Below, piece after piece: positions 6,107 to 12,348 of a DNA stretch of 12,485 bases. The notes under the pieces are model-generated. The model ran no database searches. It worked only from the letters and a program-made list of their open reading frames with translations, and was not told the origin of the DNA. Made by a program: the position numbers and the translations under genes. This stretch comes from Candidatus Woesearchaeota archaeon. GTDB lineage: Archaea > Nanobdellota > Nanobdellia > Woesearchaeales > WJKL01. Where the stretch lies: contig JAHWIT010000101.1 in NCBI GenBank assembly GCA_019322455.1, positions 1-12,485 on the forward strand, read 5' to 3'. The first letter of the stretch is position 1. Each line of letters starts with the position of its first letter.

Positions 6107-6267
6107 TCAGTTGTGCATAACCATGTTCTTTGTCGGGGCGGGCCAGGTAGCCAGACGAACGGTACCCGCATAAGCGAAGCGAAGGTGACTTTTCGCTCCG
6201 AGTCTGACTCTTCGCTCTTAGTTGTGAGGAATTGGGGAGGATCTAAGTTAATGCGAAGCATTAACTT
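6107..6267 (+). repeat. Interspersed intergenic element, copy B (long, GC-rich form)
   Basis: The left block TCAGTTGTGC (6107-6116) is followed by a G-run, GGGGCGGGCC (6135-6144). A central structured part is enclosed by CAGAC (6152-6156) and GTCTG (6202-6206). The right block (6218-6242) starts TTAGTTGTGAGG and ends GGGGAGGAT, and a terminal hairpin occupies 6245-6267. Inside the centre, AGCGAAG (6173-6179) can pair with CTTCGCT (6210-6216), or AGCGAA (6178-6183) with TTCGCT (6192-6197). By hand count 6134-6217 is about 62% GC, far above the surroundings. Compared with copy C it has some 34 extra bases in the centre. It lies antisense to the minus-strand operon, between the second transporter and pyrH. 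I find no tRNA signature. Confidence 0.85.
6245..6267. other. Perfect 10-bp hairpin at the right end of element copy B, overlapping a stop codon
   Basis: AAGTTAATGC (6245-6254) and GCATTAACTT (6258-6267) are perfect inverted repeats around GAA. The right arm contains the TAA stop (6261-6263, minus strand) and last codon of the second transporter. On the minus strand the hairpin would form at the very end of that gene's coding sequence; no T-run follows it directly. Confidence 0.85.
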
Positions 6268-6611
6268 CCCACTCCAATAAAAGTTACTCCAATAATAATT
6301 AATAATATACCCAACCATTTAAATCTATTCATTCTTTCATTAAGCAATTTCATTGACAACAGACTAACCCAAATATAAACAGTTGCAACAAATGGATATA
6401 ATACAGACAAATCTCCTCCTTTTAAAGCAGGAATAAAAAGTATTGTTGCTAAACCATAAAAACTTAATCCAGTAATTAAATATTTATTATAAATAATTGA
6501 TTTCAAACTAAAAGATATCTTTACACTTGCTTTTTTCAAAAAAATTGGTCCTAAAGAACCAATAACACAAGCAAATAATACTAATCCAATTGCCCATAAT
6601 TGAGTTTCCAT
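6261..6611 (-). CDS. Half-size DMT/SMR-like membrane transporter, second of a pair
   Basis: The 116-residue protein has four hydrophobic helices (about 6-25, 44-62, 68-90, 96-113), the size of a small multidrug resistance or ArnE/ArnF-like half-transporter of the drug/metabolite transporter (EamA) superfamily. The motif ALKGGDLSVLYPFVATVYI (62-80) is nearly identical in its upstream neighbour, so the two arose by duplication and probably pair as a heterodimer. The membrane-embedded Glu of EmrE TM1 is not present at the matching place, which argues against classical proton-coupled drug efflux. The substrate is unknown. It starts two bases after the upstream partner's stop. Its stop codon lies in the terminal hairpin of element copy B. 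Confidence 0.8.
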   Translation of the reverse strand: METQLWAIGLVLFACVIGSLGPIFLKKASVKISFSLKSIIYNKYLITGLSFYGLATILFIPALKGGDLSVLYPFVATVYIWVSLLSMKLLNERMNRFKWLGILLIIIGVTFIGVGS

Positions 6612-6613
6612 TT

Positions 6614-6997
6614 TTAAACAGGATCTGTATAAGTTATAGAATCCTTTTTACCTCCTTTTGCAACAAAAATCACACCAAAAAATATTGCAATTATCCCAAT
6701 CCATTTATACAAATTCATAATTTCTCCAAAAAAATACATTGACAACAAACTAACCCAAATATAACTTGTTGCAACAATAGGATAAAGAACAGAAACATCT
6801 CCTCCTTTTAATGCTGTAATTAACAAAACAGCACCAATTCCATAAAGAGTTAATCCAAGAACAATCTGCCAATTTGTTATTATACTAATCAAATTAAAAC
6901 TTAGTCTATCTGCTCCAAACTTATAAAAGATTTGAGCAAAAGAAGTAAATAATGTACAAACAAAAACCAATCCAATTGCCCACCTCTTTGTTGCCAT
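6614..6997 (-). CDS. Half-size DMT/SMR-like membrane transporter, first of a pair
   Basis: The 127-residue protein has four hydrophobic helices (about 6-25, 43-62, 68-90, 96-113) and the shared motif ALKGGDVSVLYPIVATSYI (62-80). SFAQIFYKFGA in TM1 resembles the ArnE/ArnF and EamA-type start rather than EmrE, whose key TM1 Glu is missing. A short polar C-terminal tail of about 14 residues distinguishes it from its partner. Such paired half-size genes usually insert in opposite orientation and work as a heterodimer. It follows secD by 44 bases and is probably in the same transcription unit. No Shine-Dalgarno sequence is obvious before its ATG (AT-rich TTATAATAAA). Substrate not determinable. 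Confidence 0.8.
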   Translation of the reverse strand: MATKRWAIGLVFVCTLFTSFAQIFYKFGADRLSFNLISIITNWQIVLGLTLYGIGAVLLITALKGGDVSVLYPIVATSYIWVSLLSMYFFGEIMNLYKWIGIIAIFFGVIFVAKGGKKDSITYTDPV

Positions 6998-7041
6998 TTT
7001 ATTATAAAATGATTTTAATGCTTAAAATTCACAAAGTAATT

Positions 7042-8745
7042 TTATTCTCTTAATAATATTTCAACAGCAGCAGCATAAGCTGGCCTAGCAATAAAGACAC
7101 CAATACTCACTCCCATAATTGTTGTAACCGCAAATCCTTTTAACAATCCAGCACCAGCAAACCATAACGGCAGCATAGCAACAACTGTTGTAAAATAAGC
7201 AGCCATTATAATGAAAAATGCCTTCTTGATCTTCTGTTTCCAATCATAAATTGCTCCTGATTCTCCTTTTAAAATTTCATCAGCAATAACTATCTGATGA
7301 TCAACGCCAGTACCAATGGCTATTATTATTCCAGCAATAGCAGCTAAATCCAAATTCCATCCAATCAATGCAGCTAATCCTAATAATATAATTAATTCAG
7401 TAATTATTGTTAATAACATAGGAGCAGCAACTTTAACATTTCTATATCTTACAAATATTACACAAAAAACAGCTATAACAGCTATTAAACCAATAAACAA
7501 AGCATTTCTAACAAATTCTTTTCCAAAAATAGGGCTTATTGTATCTGTTTTCACAATATCAAGTTTAACAGGCAAACTTCCTGTAATCAATATTGTCTGC
7601 AGCTTCTTCATACTTTCCAAACTATCATAAACAGCTTCTTGTTGCGTTGCTCCTACACCGCTTCCACTTATTTGAATATCTGTTACAGCTCTCCCTTTCA
7701 AATCAGCTCCAATAAATAATTCATCAACCTTAGAATCATCTAGATATAAAATTAATTTTTCACTCAAATATTCTTCTTCGTTTTCAGCTGTAACCTCTAA
7801 ATCTTTTGTAAGTTCAGCTTGTTTTTCAGCTGCATCAGGACTTAAACTTATTGCAAACCTAAACCTACAGACCCACCCTTGCCCAGATTGACCACATCCA
7901 CTCATAGGATCAATTCCAGCACAATCAGCACTTCTGCAGACATAAGTAATATCCTTTCCGCCTCTAAAAACAGTTTCATTTCCAATAGTTGCTTCAAATT
8001 TTCCTTGCTTAGCTAATAAATCCTTAACCTCCTCTTCTTTTGCACCAGCTATCTCAACCAAAACATATTGATTCCCGCTTAAATCTCCTGCTTCTCTTAC
8101 AACAATATCACTTAATCCATAAACATTTAATCTATACTGCATATTGCTTATCAGCATGCTCATTTCATCTTGCTCAAGTTCTTTCTCTGGCTGCAATAGA
8201 ACTCTTGTTCCTCCTTGTAAATCCAATCCTTTTCTAATATTTGTTTTAGGAGCATCATATACACTTAATCCAATATCCTCCATTCCAAGAATTTTACTCT
8301 TTGTCTTATTCACAGTAATAGTTTTAGTTTTATTTACTGTTTCATTAAGTTCCTCATCAAATATCTCTTCAACAATCTCCTTAGTTTCAGTTTCATTTAG
8401 AATAATAGTTTCAATCTCAGCCTTTGTAACTAGCTTATACAATTTTTTATTTGTTTTTACATGAACAGTTCTATTAGATTTCAAAGTTGATATAAATTCA
8501 TAATAATCCTCTAGTGTCTCAATAGGAATATTATTCATAGAAATAATTCTCTCCCTTGACATCGGAGAAGCTGTTGGTTTTGGACTCTCAATTCCTGCAA
8601 TAGAAGCAGAACTATTTACAGCAACAGCTCTTATTGTTACTCCTTTTACAAAAGTATTTGGATGAATTGCAACAATAGCAAGAACTATAGCTACCAAAGC
8701 AATAATTACTCTCCAATGTGTGAATATCTTTTTTATCTTGCTCAT
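7042..8745 (-). CDS. secD: Protein-export membrane protein SecD
   Basis: SecD works with SecF beside the SecYE channel and uses the ion gradient to assist late steps of secretion. The 567-residue product has TM1 at about 11-28, a large extracellular part (30-405), and five helices packed in the C-terminal 160 residues. The conserved GLDLQGGTRVLLQPE lies at 173-187, and the C-terminal IGTGVDHQIVIADE is the SecD membrane signature. Residues about 35-106 look like a PDZ-type domain (AGI, then RERIISMNNIPIETLEDYYEF), which is unusual. Four Cys (270, 275, 284, 293) sit in the extracellular domain and may form disulfides. Several NxT sequons occur at 117-148. The ATG overlaps the secF stop as ATGA. 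Confidence 0.95.
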   Translation of the reverse strand: MSKIKKIFTHWRVIIALVAIVLAIVAIHPNTFVKGVTIRAVAVNSSASIAGIESPKPTASPMSRERIISMNNIPIETLEDYYEFISTLKSNRTVHVKTNKKLYKLVTKAEIETIILNETETKEIVEEIFDEELNETVNKTKTITVNKTKSKILGMEDIGLSVYDAPKTNIRKGLDLQGGTRVLLQPEKELEQDEMSMLISNMQYRLNVYGLSDIVVREAGDLSGNQYVLVEIAGAKEEEVKDLLAKQGKFEATIGNETVFRGGKDITYVCRSADCAGIDPMSGCGQSGQGWVCRFRFAISLSPDAAEKQAELTKDLEVTAENEEEYLSEKLILYLDDSKVDELFIGADLKGRAVTDIQISGSGVGATQQEAVYDSLESMKKLQTILITGSLPVKLDIVKTDTISPIFGKEFVRNALFIGLIAVIAVFCVIFVRYRNVKVAAPMLLTIITELIILLGLAALIGWNLDLAAIAGIIIAIGTGVDHQIVIADEILKGESGAIYDWKQKIKKAFFIIMAAYFTTVVAMLPLWFAGAGLLKGFAVTTIMGVSIGVFIARPAYAAAVEILLRE

Positions 8746-9689
8746 TCTTCTTCTGTAAATTTAGTTTTCTTTTTCTCCAAATGCCATCTTAATATTCCAG
8801 CATTTTGTATCCATGTATTTGGAAGGTCTACCAAAAGACCTATCAATAATATTATCATAATCTGTTTTAATATCAAACTCTGGGCAAAAATTAATGCAAT
8901 AAATATAGCAATAAGTGTTGTTACACTCATGGTTAATCCAGTTTTCATTGCACTTAAAATTCCATCCAATACAGTTCCACTCTTCCTTTTTAAAACTCTA
9001 GTACTCAATAAAATATCAGTATCTACACTATAACCTATTAACATTAAAAAAGCAGCAATTCCAGCAGTACTAATCCTCATTCCAATAACATTAACAATAG
9101 CTAATGTAACAATAATATCAGAAAAAGCAGCTAAAATAACAGCTATACTTGGAGTAACTATCCTAAAATATAAAAAAACAACAATGCCCATAAACAAAAA
9201 TGCAATAATAACAGCTCTAAATGTTTCCTTAAAAAAACTAGCTCCTAAACTGCTCCCCATAACCTCAACACTATATTTATCCTTATCTAATTTTCCAACT
9301 TTATTCTGCACTGCTTCCATCAACTCATCTGCTTCAACATCAGCTGCTTCTATCATAATTCCAATTTGTCTGCCAGCACTACTTAATGCCCTTACAGAAA
9401 TATCTGCTCTTGGAAATTGATTATTTAGATAATTTTCCAATGCAGCAACATCCCAAACCTTATCAATAGAAACAGTTAATCCTCCTTTCAAACTAACTCC
9501 TTTGTTTATAAAATCTCCAGTAACAGCAGTCTGGAGTAAAATCTGCCCAACAGCTAAAATTAACATTAAAAAAGGAATTATTAATAATTTCTTGTAATTC
9601 TTATCATAAAACTCCTTTAAAGAGAATTTTTTCTTCCAAATATCTTTTCTTTCTATTTTTTCTTCTTGCTTTATTTCAGAATCTTCCAC
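8742..9689 (-). CDS. secF: Protein-export membrane protein SecF
   Basis: SecF is the partner of SecD in the Sec accessory complex. The 315-residue product has a charged cytosolic N-terminus (1-33), TM1 at about 34-55, an extracellular domain opening with GVSLKGGLTVSIDK (64-77), and five C-terminal helices from about 156 to 290. The family motif GYSVDTDILLSTR lies at 219-231. The start is a GTG, supported by a GGGGAT ribosome binding site four bases upstream; no nearby ATG would keep the full protein. The gene follows the CTP synthase stop by 53 bases with its own TATA-like box between, so secF-secD may be transcribed independently of pyrG. SecF before SecD is the usual archaeal order. Confidence 0.95.
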   Translation of the reverse strand: MEDSEIKQEEKIERKDIWKKKFSLKEFYDKNYKKLLIIPFLMLILAVGQILLQTAVTGDFINKGVSLKGGLTVSIDKVWDVAALENYLNNQFPRADISVRALSSAGRQIGIMIEAADVEADELMEAVQNKVGKLDKDKYSVEVMGSSLGASFFKETFRAVIIAFLFMGIVVFLYFRIVTPSIAVILAAFSDIIVTLAIVNVIGMRISTAGIAAFLMLIGYSVDTDILLSTRVLKRKSGTVLDGILSAMKTGLTMSVTTLIAIFIALIFAQSLILKQIMIILLIGLLVDLPNTWIQNAGILRWHLEKKKTKFTEEE

Positions 9690-9718
9690 CTAAATCCCCT
9701 AAAAACAAAAACAGTATT

Positions 9719-9730
9719 TTATTTATAAAT
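9719..9730 (-). promoter_or_regulatory. TATA-like box upstream of secF
   Basis: On the minus strand ATATTTATAAAT-like sequence is centred near 9725. A start about 26 bases downstream falls near 9699, giving a leader of about ten bases that would just include the GGGGAT ribosome binding site before the GTG at 9689. The motif is visible; promoter activity is inferred. Confidence 0.5.
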
Positions 9731-9742
9731 ATTGCTAAAAAC

Positions 9743-11443
9743 TCAAAGTATCACCCTAATAAAAGCATTAAACATAGGCTCTGGCCTCAATGGTCTTGAA
9801 GCAAATTCAGGATGACTTTGTGTTGCCATAAAAAATTTCTTGTCAGGCAATTCCAATATCTGCATTATTGGATGTTTAGGAGCTTTGCCGCTAAATATCA
9901 TTCCATTCTTTTCTAAAATTTCAATATATTTTGGATCAACCTCATATCTATGCCTGAATCTCCTTCTTACTTTTATATTCTCAAATAATTCAAATGCCTT
10001 TGTTCCCTCTTTAACCTCAATATCTTTGCCGCCTAACCTCATATTTCCTCCCAAACCTTCTATCTTCTTCTGCTCAGGCAATACACTAATAACAGGTTCC
10101 TTACAATCTGGCTCAATCTCAGTAGAATTCGCTTTTTTTAAACCGCAAACATTTCTTGCAAACTCAATTACAGCCATCTGAAACCCAAAACACAATCCTA
10201 AAAAAGGAATATCATTTTTTCTTGCATATTCAATACAATCAATCTTTCCTTCTGTTCCTCTTACACCAAAACCGCCTGGAACAATCAATCCATCAATATC
10301 TTCTAATTCCTCAACAATAGTCTTTTTGCCTTTTTCTATCTCACTTGTATCAATAAACTTTACTCTAACCCTGACATTATTATGAGTTGCAGCATGCTCT
10401 AAAGCCTTTAAGATACTTGCATAAGAATCTAACAACCCCATATACTTTCCAGCAATTCCAACTTTTATTATTCTTTTAGCATGTAAATATGTCTTAACAA
10501 ATGTGCTCCATTTATCTAATTCTTTTTTCTGAATTCTATTATTGATCTTTCTCTTTAGTCCTAAAATATCAGCTACTCTTTCATCAGCTTTTATTTCCTT
10601 TAATAACAAAGAAGCTTCATAAACAGTTGATGAATCATGCAATCCAATAACATTCTGCAAAGGAACATTAGAATAAACACTAATCTTTTCTCTTATCTTT
10701 TCAGTAACAGGACTGACACTTCTGCAAACAATCATCTCAGGCTGTATCCCAAGCGCCCTTAATCTATGCAATCCAGACTGAGCAGGCTTGCTTTTTTGCT
10801 CTCCTAAATTAGGAGGCTCTATAATATAATTCAAATCAATAAAACAAACATTTCCAGGCCCTTCTTCATACTTCAATTCTCTTATTGCCTCAAGAATATA
10901 TGCATTCTCAAAATCTCCTATAGTTCCTCCAATTTCAACCAAAACAATATCTGCATTCTTTTTCATTCCTAGTTCTCTAACAGCTCTTTTAATCTCTCCA
11001 GTAACATGAGGAATAAATTGAACATCTCTTCCTAAATAACCTCCTTTTCTTTCCTTTCCCAAAATTCTGCTGAAAATAATTCCAGCAGTCAAATAATTGT
11101 CTTTGCTTAAATTCTGGTCTAAAAATCTTTCATAGCTTCCAAGATCCATATCACACTCCATCCCATCATCCAACACATAAACCTCTCCATGCCTAAAAGG
11201 ATTCAATGTTCCAGCATCCTGGTTCAAATAACCATCTATTTTAATAGGAGTTACTTTTAACCCATAATATTGTAATAACTTTGCAAGAGAAGAAGCAAAT
11301 ATCCCTTTTCCAACTCCACTCATAACACTTCCTGCAACAATAATATATTTGATCTCCCCAACTTTGTAACCATCAGGAATAGGAGTAAAGAATTCAGATT
11401 CATCTGATTTATTAGCAATTGAACTAAGAATATCCTTTTCCAT
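9743..11443 (-). CDS. pyrG: CTP synthase (glutamine-hydrolysing), divergent form
   Basis: CTP synthase converts UTP to CTP with ATP and ammonia from glutamine. The 566-residue product has an N-terminal synthetase domain (about 30-295) and a class I glutamine amidotransferase domain (about 325-560). Seen: P-loop-like AGSVMSGVGKG (37-47), KIDGYLNQDAGTLNPF (68-83), RHGEVYVLDDG, VEIGGTIGD (169-177), and in the amidotransferase the oxyanion motif GGFGVRGTEG, nucleophile Cys418 (LGLCFGFQ), and His544/Glu546 (QSHPEF). All catalytic residues are present. The P-loop and the DPYIN region (here DGYLN) differ from common CTP synthases, and a leader of about 29 residues precedes the P-loop domain. I chose ATG 11443 over an in-frame TTG at 11458 because GAGGGGG lies properly before it. 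Confidence 0.94.
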   Translation of the reverse strand: MEKDILSSIANKSDESEFFTPIPDGYKVGEIKYIIVAGSVMSGVGKGIFASSLAKLLQYYGLKVTPIKIDGYLNQDAGTLNPFRHGEVYVLDDGMECDMDLGSYERFLDQNLSKDNYLTAGIIFSRILGKERKGGYLGRDVQFIPHVTGEIKRAVRELGMKKNADIVLVEIGGTIGDFENAYILEAIRELKYEEGPGNVCFIDLNYIIEPPNLGEQKSKPAQSGLHRLRALGIQPEMIVCRSVSPVTEKIREKISVYSNVPLQNVIGLHDSSTVYEASLLLKEIKADERVADILGLKRKINNRIQKKELDKWSTFVKTYLHAKRIIKVGIAGKYMGLLDSYASILKALEHAATHNNVRVRVKFIDTSEIEKGKKTIVEELEDIDGLIVPGGFGVRGTEGKIDCIEYARKNDIPFLGLCFGFQMAVIEFARNVCGLKKANSTEIEPDCKEPVISVLPEQKKIEGLGGNMRLGGKDIEVKEGTKAFELFENIKVRRRFRHRYEVDPKYIEILEKNGMIFSGKAPKHPIMQILELPDKKFFMATQSHPEFASRPLRPEPMFNAFIRVIL

Positions 11444-11449
11444 AATATT

Positions 11450-11456
11450 CCCCCTC
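11450..11456 (-). promoter_or_regulatory. Ribosome binding site deciding the pyrG start
   Basis: On the minus strand GAGGGGG is followed by AATATT and then ATG at 11443. This SD-like spacing favours that ATG. The alternative TTG at 11458 would place the GAGGGGG inside the coding sequence. Confidence 0.6.
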
Positions 11457-11497
11457 AAAAGAAACTAGCGTGTGCATAAATAAAAATATACAAAACC

Positions 11498-11510
11498 TTA
11501 TTTAAATATT
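11498..11510. promoter_or_regulatory. Near-palindromic TATA-like box shared by pyrG and the rhomboid gene
   Basis: TTATTTAAATATT is almost its own reverse complement (TTTAAA core). About 26 bases to the right is 11530, the first possible rhomboid codon; about 26 bases to the left is 11479, giving pyrG a leader of about 36 bases that includes its ribosome binding site. A second AT-rich run at 11476-11490 could serve pyrG instead. Promoter function is inferred. Confidence 0.45.
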
Positions 11511-11529
11511 GTTATGAACTAAAATATAG

Positions 11530-12216
11530 TTGAAAAACAATATAAAACAAAGATTTAAAAACTACCAGTTATTAAAACGCTTAATGAAATTTGAAATTAG
11601 AACAGCTGTAATGCCAATAATTGGAATAAATATATTATTTTTTATACTGCAAATAGTATTAGGTATAAGCTTTACAGAAGCATTTATGTTAATATCAAGT
11701 GATATATTCAGAAGGCCCTGGATTCTTTTAACATCTATGTTTTTGCATGGAGGCTTAAATCATCTTTTCTTTAATATGTATGGATTGCTTTTATTTGGGC
11801 CATTGCTAGAACACAAAATTGGTCCAAAAAAATTTCTTTTCATATATCTATTATCAGGGCTTATTGCCTCATTTTTCTCAAGCTTCTTTTATGCAAGAGC
11901 ACTAGGTGCAAGCGGAGCTATTATGGGAATGTTAGGAGCATTAATAATCCTAATGCCTAATCTAAGACTACTATTTCTTTTTATAATTCCAATGCCATTA
12001 TGGGTTGCAGGCATTGTATGGATTCTAATTGATTCCTTAGGAATATTTTTTCCATCTGGAGTTGGAAATATTGCACATCTAATTGGAATTGGCTGTGGAT
12101 TATTATTTGGATTATATCTAAAAAAACAAAGAAAAGAATTTAACAGAAAATTTGAATCCAAAACACATATGGATGTAGAAGACATTGAAGAATACCTAAA
12201 ATCAGGAAAAATATAA
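11530..12216 (+). CDS. Rhomboid-family intramembrane serine protease
   Basis: Rhomboids cleave membrane-protein helices within the bilayer. The 228-residue product has six hydrophobic helices. The family motif HGGLNHLFFNMYGL (73-86) supplies His78 and Asn82, followed by the nucleophile GASGA (Ser128 in 126-130) and the catalytic His183 in NIAHLIG. Both catalytic residues are present, so it is probably active. The C-terminal tail of about 30 residues is cytosolic and charged (MDVEDIEEYL). An in-frame TAG lies immediately before the TTG at 11530, so the start is either that TTG, which coincides with the predicted transcription start, or ATG at 11584 (residue 19), which would leave a leader of about 54 bases. 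Neither has a Shine-Dalgarno sequence; both keep all helices. It stands alone on this strand, divergent from pyrG. Confidence 0.88.
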   Translation: MKNNIKQRFKNYQLLKRLMKFEIRTAVMPIIGINILFFILQIVLGISFTEAFMLISSDIFRRPWILLTSMFLHGGLNHLFFNMYGLLLFGPLLEHKIGPKKFLFIYLLSGLIASFFSSFFYARALGASGAIMGMLGALIILMPNLRLLFLFIIPMPLWVAGIVWILIDSLGIFFPSGVGNIAHLIGIGCGLLFGLYLKKQRKEFNRKFESKTHMDVEDIEEYLKSGKI

Positions 12217-12224
12217 AGCAATCA
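12213..12224 (+). repeat. Left direct repeat flanking element copy C
   Basis: ATAAAGCAATCA is repeated perfectly at 12357-12368. This copy spans the rhomboid stop codon and the first three bases of the element's left block. It could be a target-site duplication, although overlap with the conserved TCA makes the element boundary uncertain. Confidence 0.5.
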
Positions 12225-12348
12225 GTTGTGCAAAAAAACATTAATGTTGGGGGAAATTCAGGTACCCAGACGAACGAAGTGAGTCTGACTCTTCGTTCTT
12301 AGTTGTGCGGTAATGGGGAGGATAAATGATTTAATTTTATTAAACCAT
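12222..12348 (+). repeat. Interspersed intergenic element, copy C
   Basis: The left block TCAGTTGTGC (12222-12231) is followed by the palindrome AACATTAATGTT (12237-12248) and a G-run, GGGGGAAATT (12249-12258). GGTACC (12261-12266) comes next. The central hairpin has GAACGAAG (12272-12279) pairing with CTTCGTTC (12291-12298), and CAGAC (12267-12271) can alternatively pair with GTCTG (12283-12287). The right block (12299-12323) starts TTAGTTGTGCGG and ends GGGGAGGAT, and a terminal hairpin occupies 12326-12348. The central stem matches copy B with an A-T to G-C compensatory change. It fills the gap between the convergent rhomboid gene and the right-edge gene and may act at the end of both transcripts. 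Confidence 0.85.
12326..12348. other. Hairpin at the right end of element copy C, overlapping a stop codon
   Basis: ATGATTTAAT (12326-12335) pairs with ATTAAACCAT (12339-12348) around TTT, nine pairs of ten with one A-C mismatch on the plus strand (G-T on the minus-strand transcript, so a wobble pair there). The right arm contains the TAA stop (12340-12342) of the minus-strand gene, the same arrangement as in copy B. Confidence 0.7.

Noticed and set aside
6134..6217. tRNA or other standard RNA gene in the GC-rich part of copy B
   Set aside because: No T-arm GTTCRANNC consensus, no acceptor-stem pairing at a tRNA-like distance and no CCA context could be found by eye.
6090..6311. Flanking direct repeat for copy B (ATTATATACC at 6090-6099 and ATAATATACC at 6302-6311)
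   Set aside because: Only 9 of 10 match, it is low-complexity AT sequence, and the right member lies 35 bases beyond the element inside a coding region.
6091..6318. 75-residue minus-strand open frame across element copy B
   Set aside because: It overlaps the end of the transporter gene in another frame, runs through the hairpins of the element, and has no protein-like composition or family motif.
934..12348. CRISPR array
   Set aside because: The repeats are several kilobases apart, not regularly spaced, and within each copy the two AGTTGT units are degenerate with spacers of unequal length.
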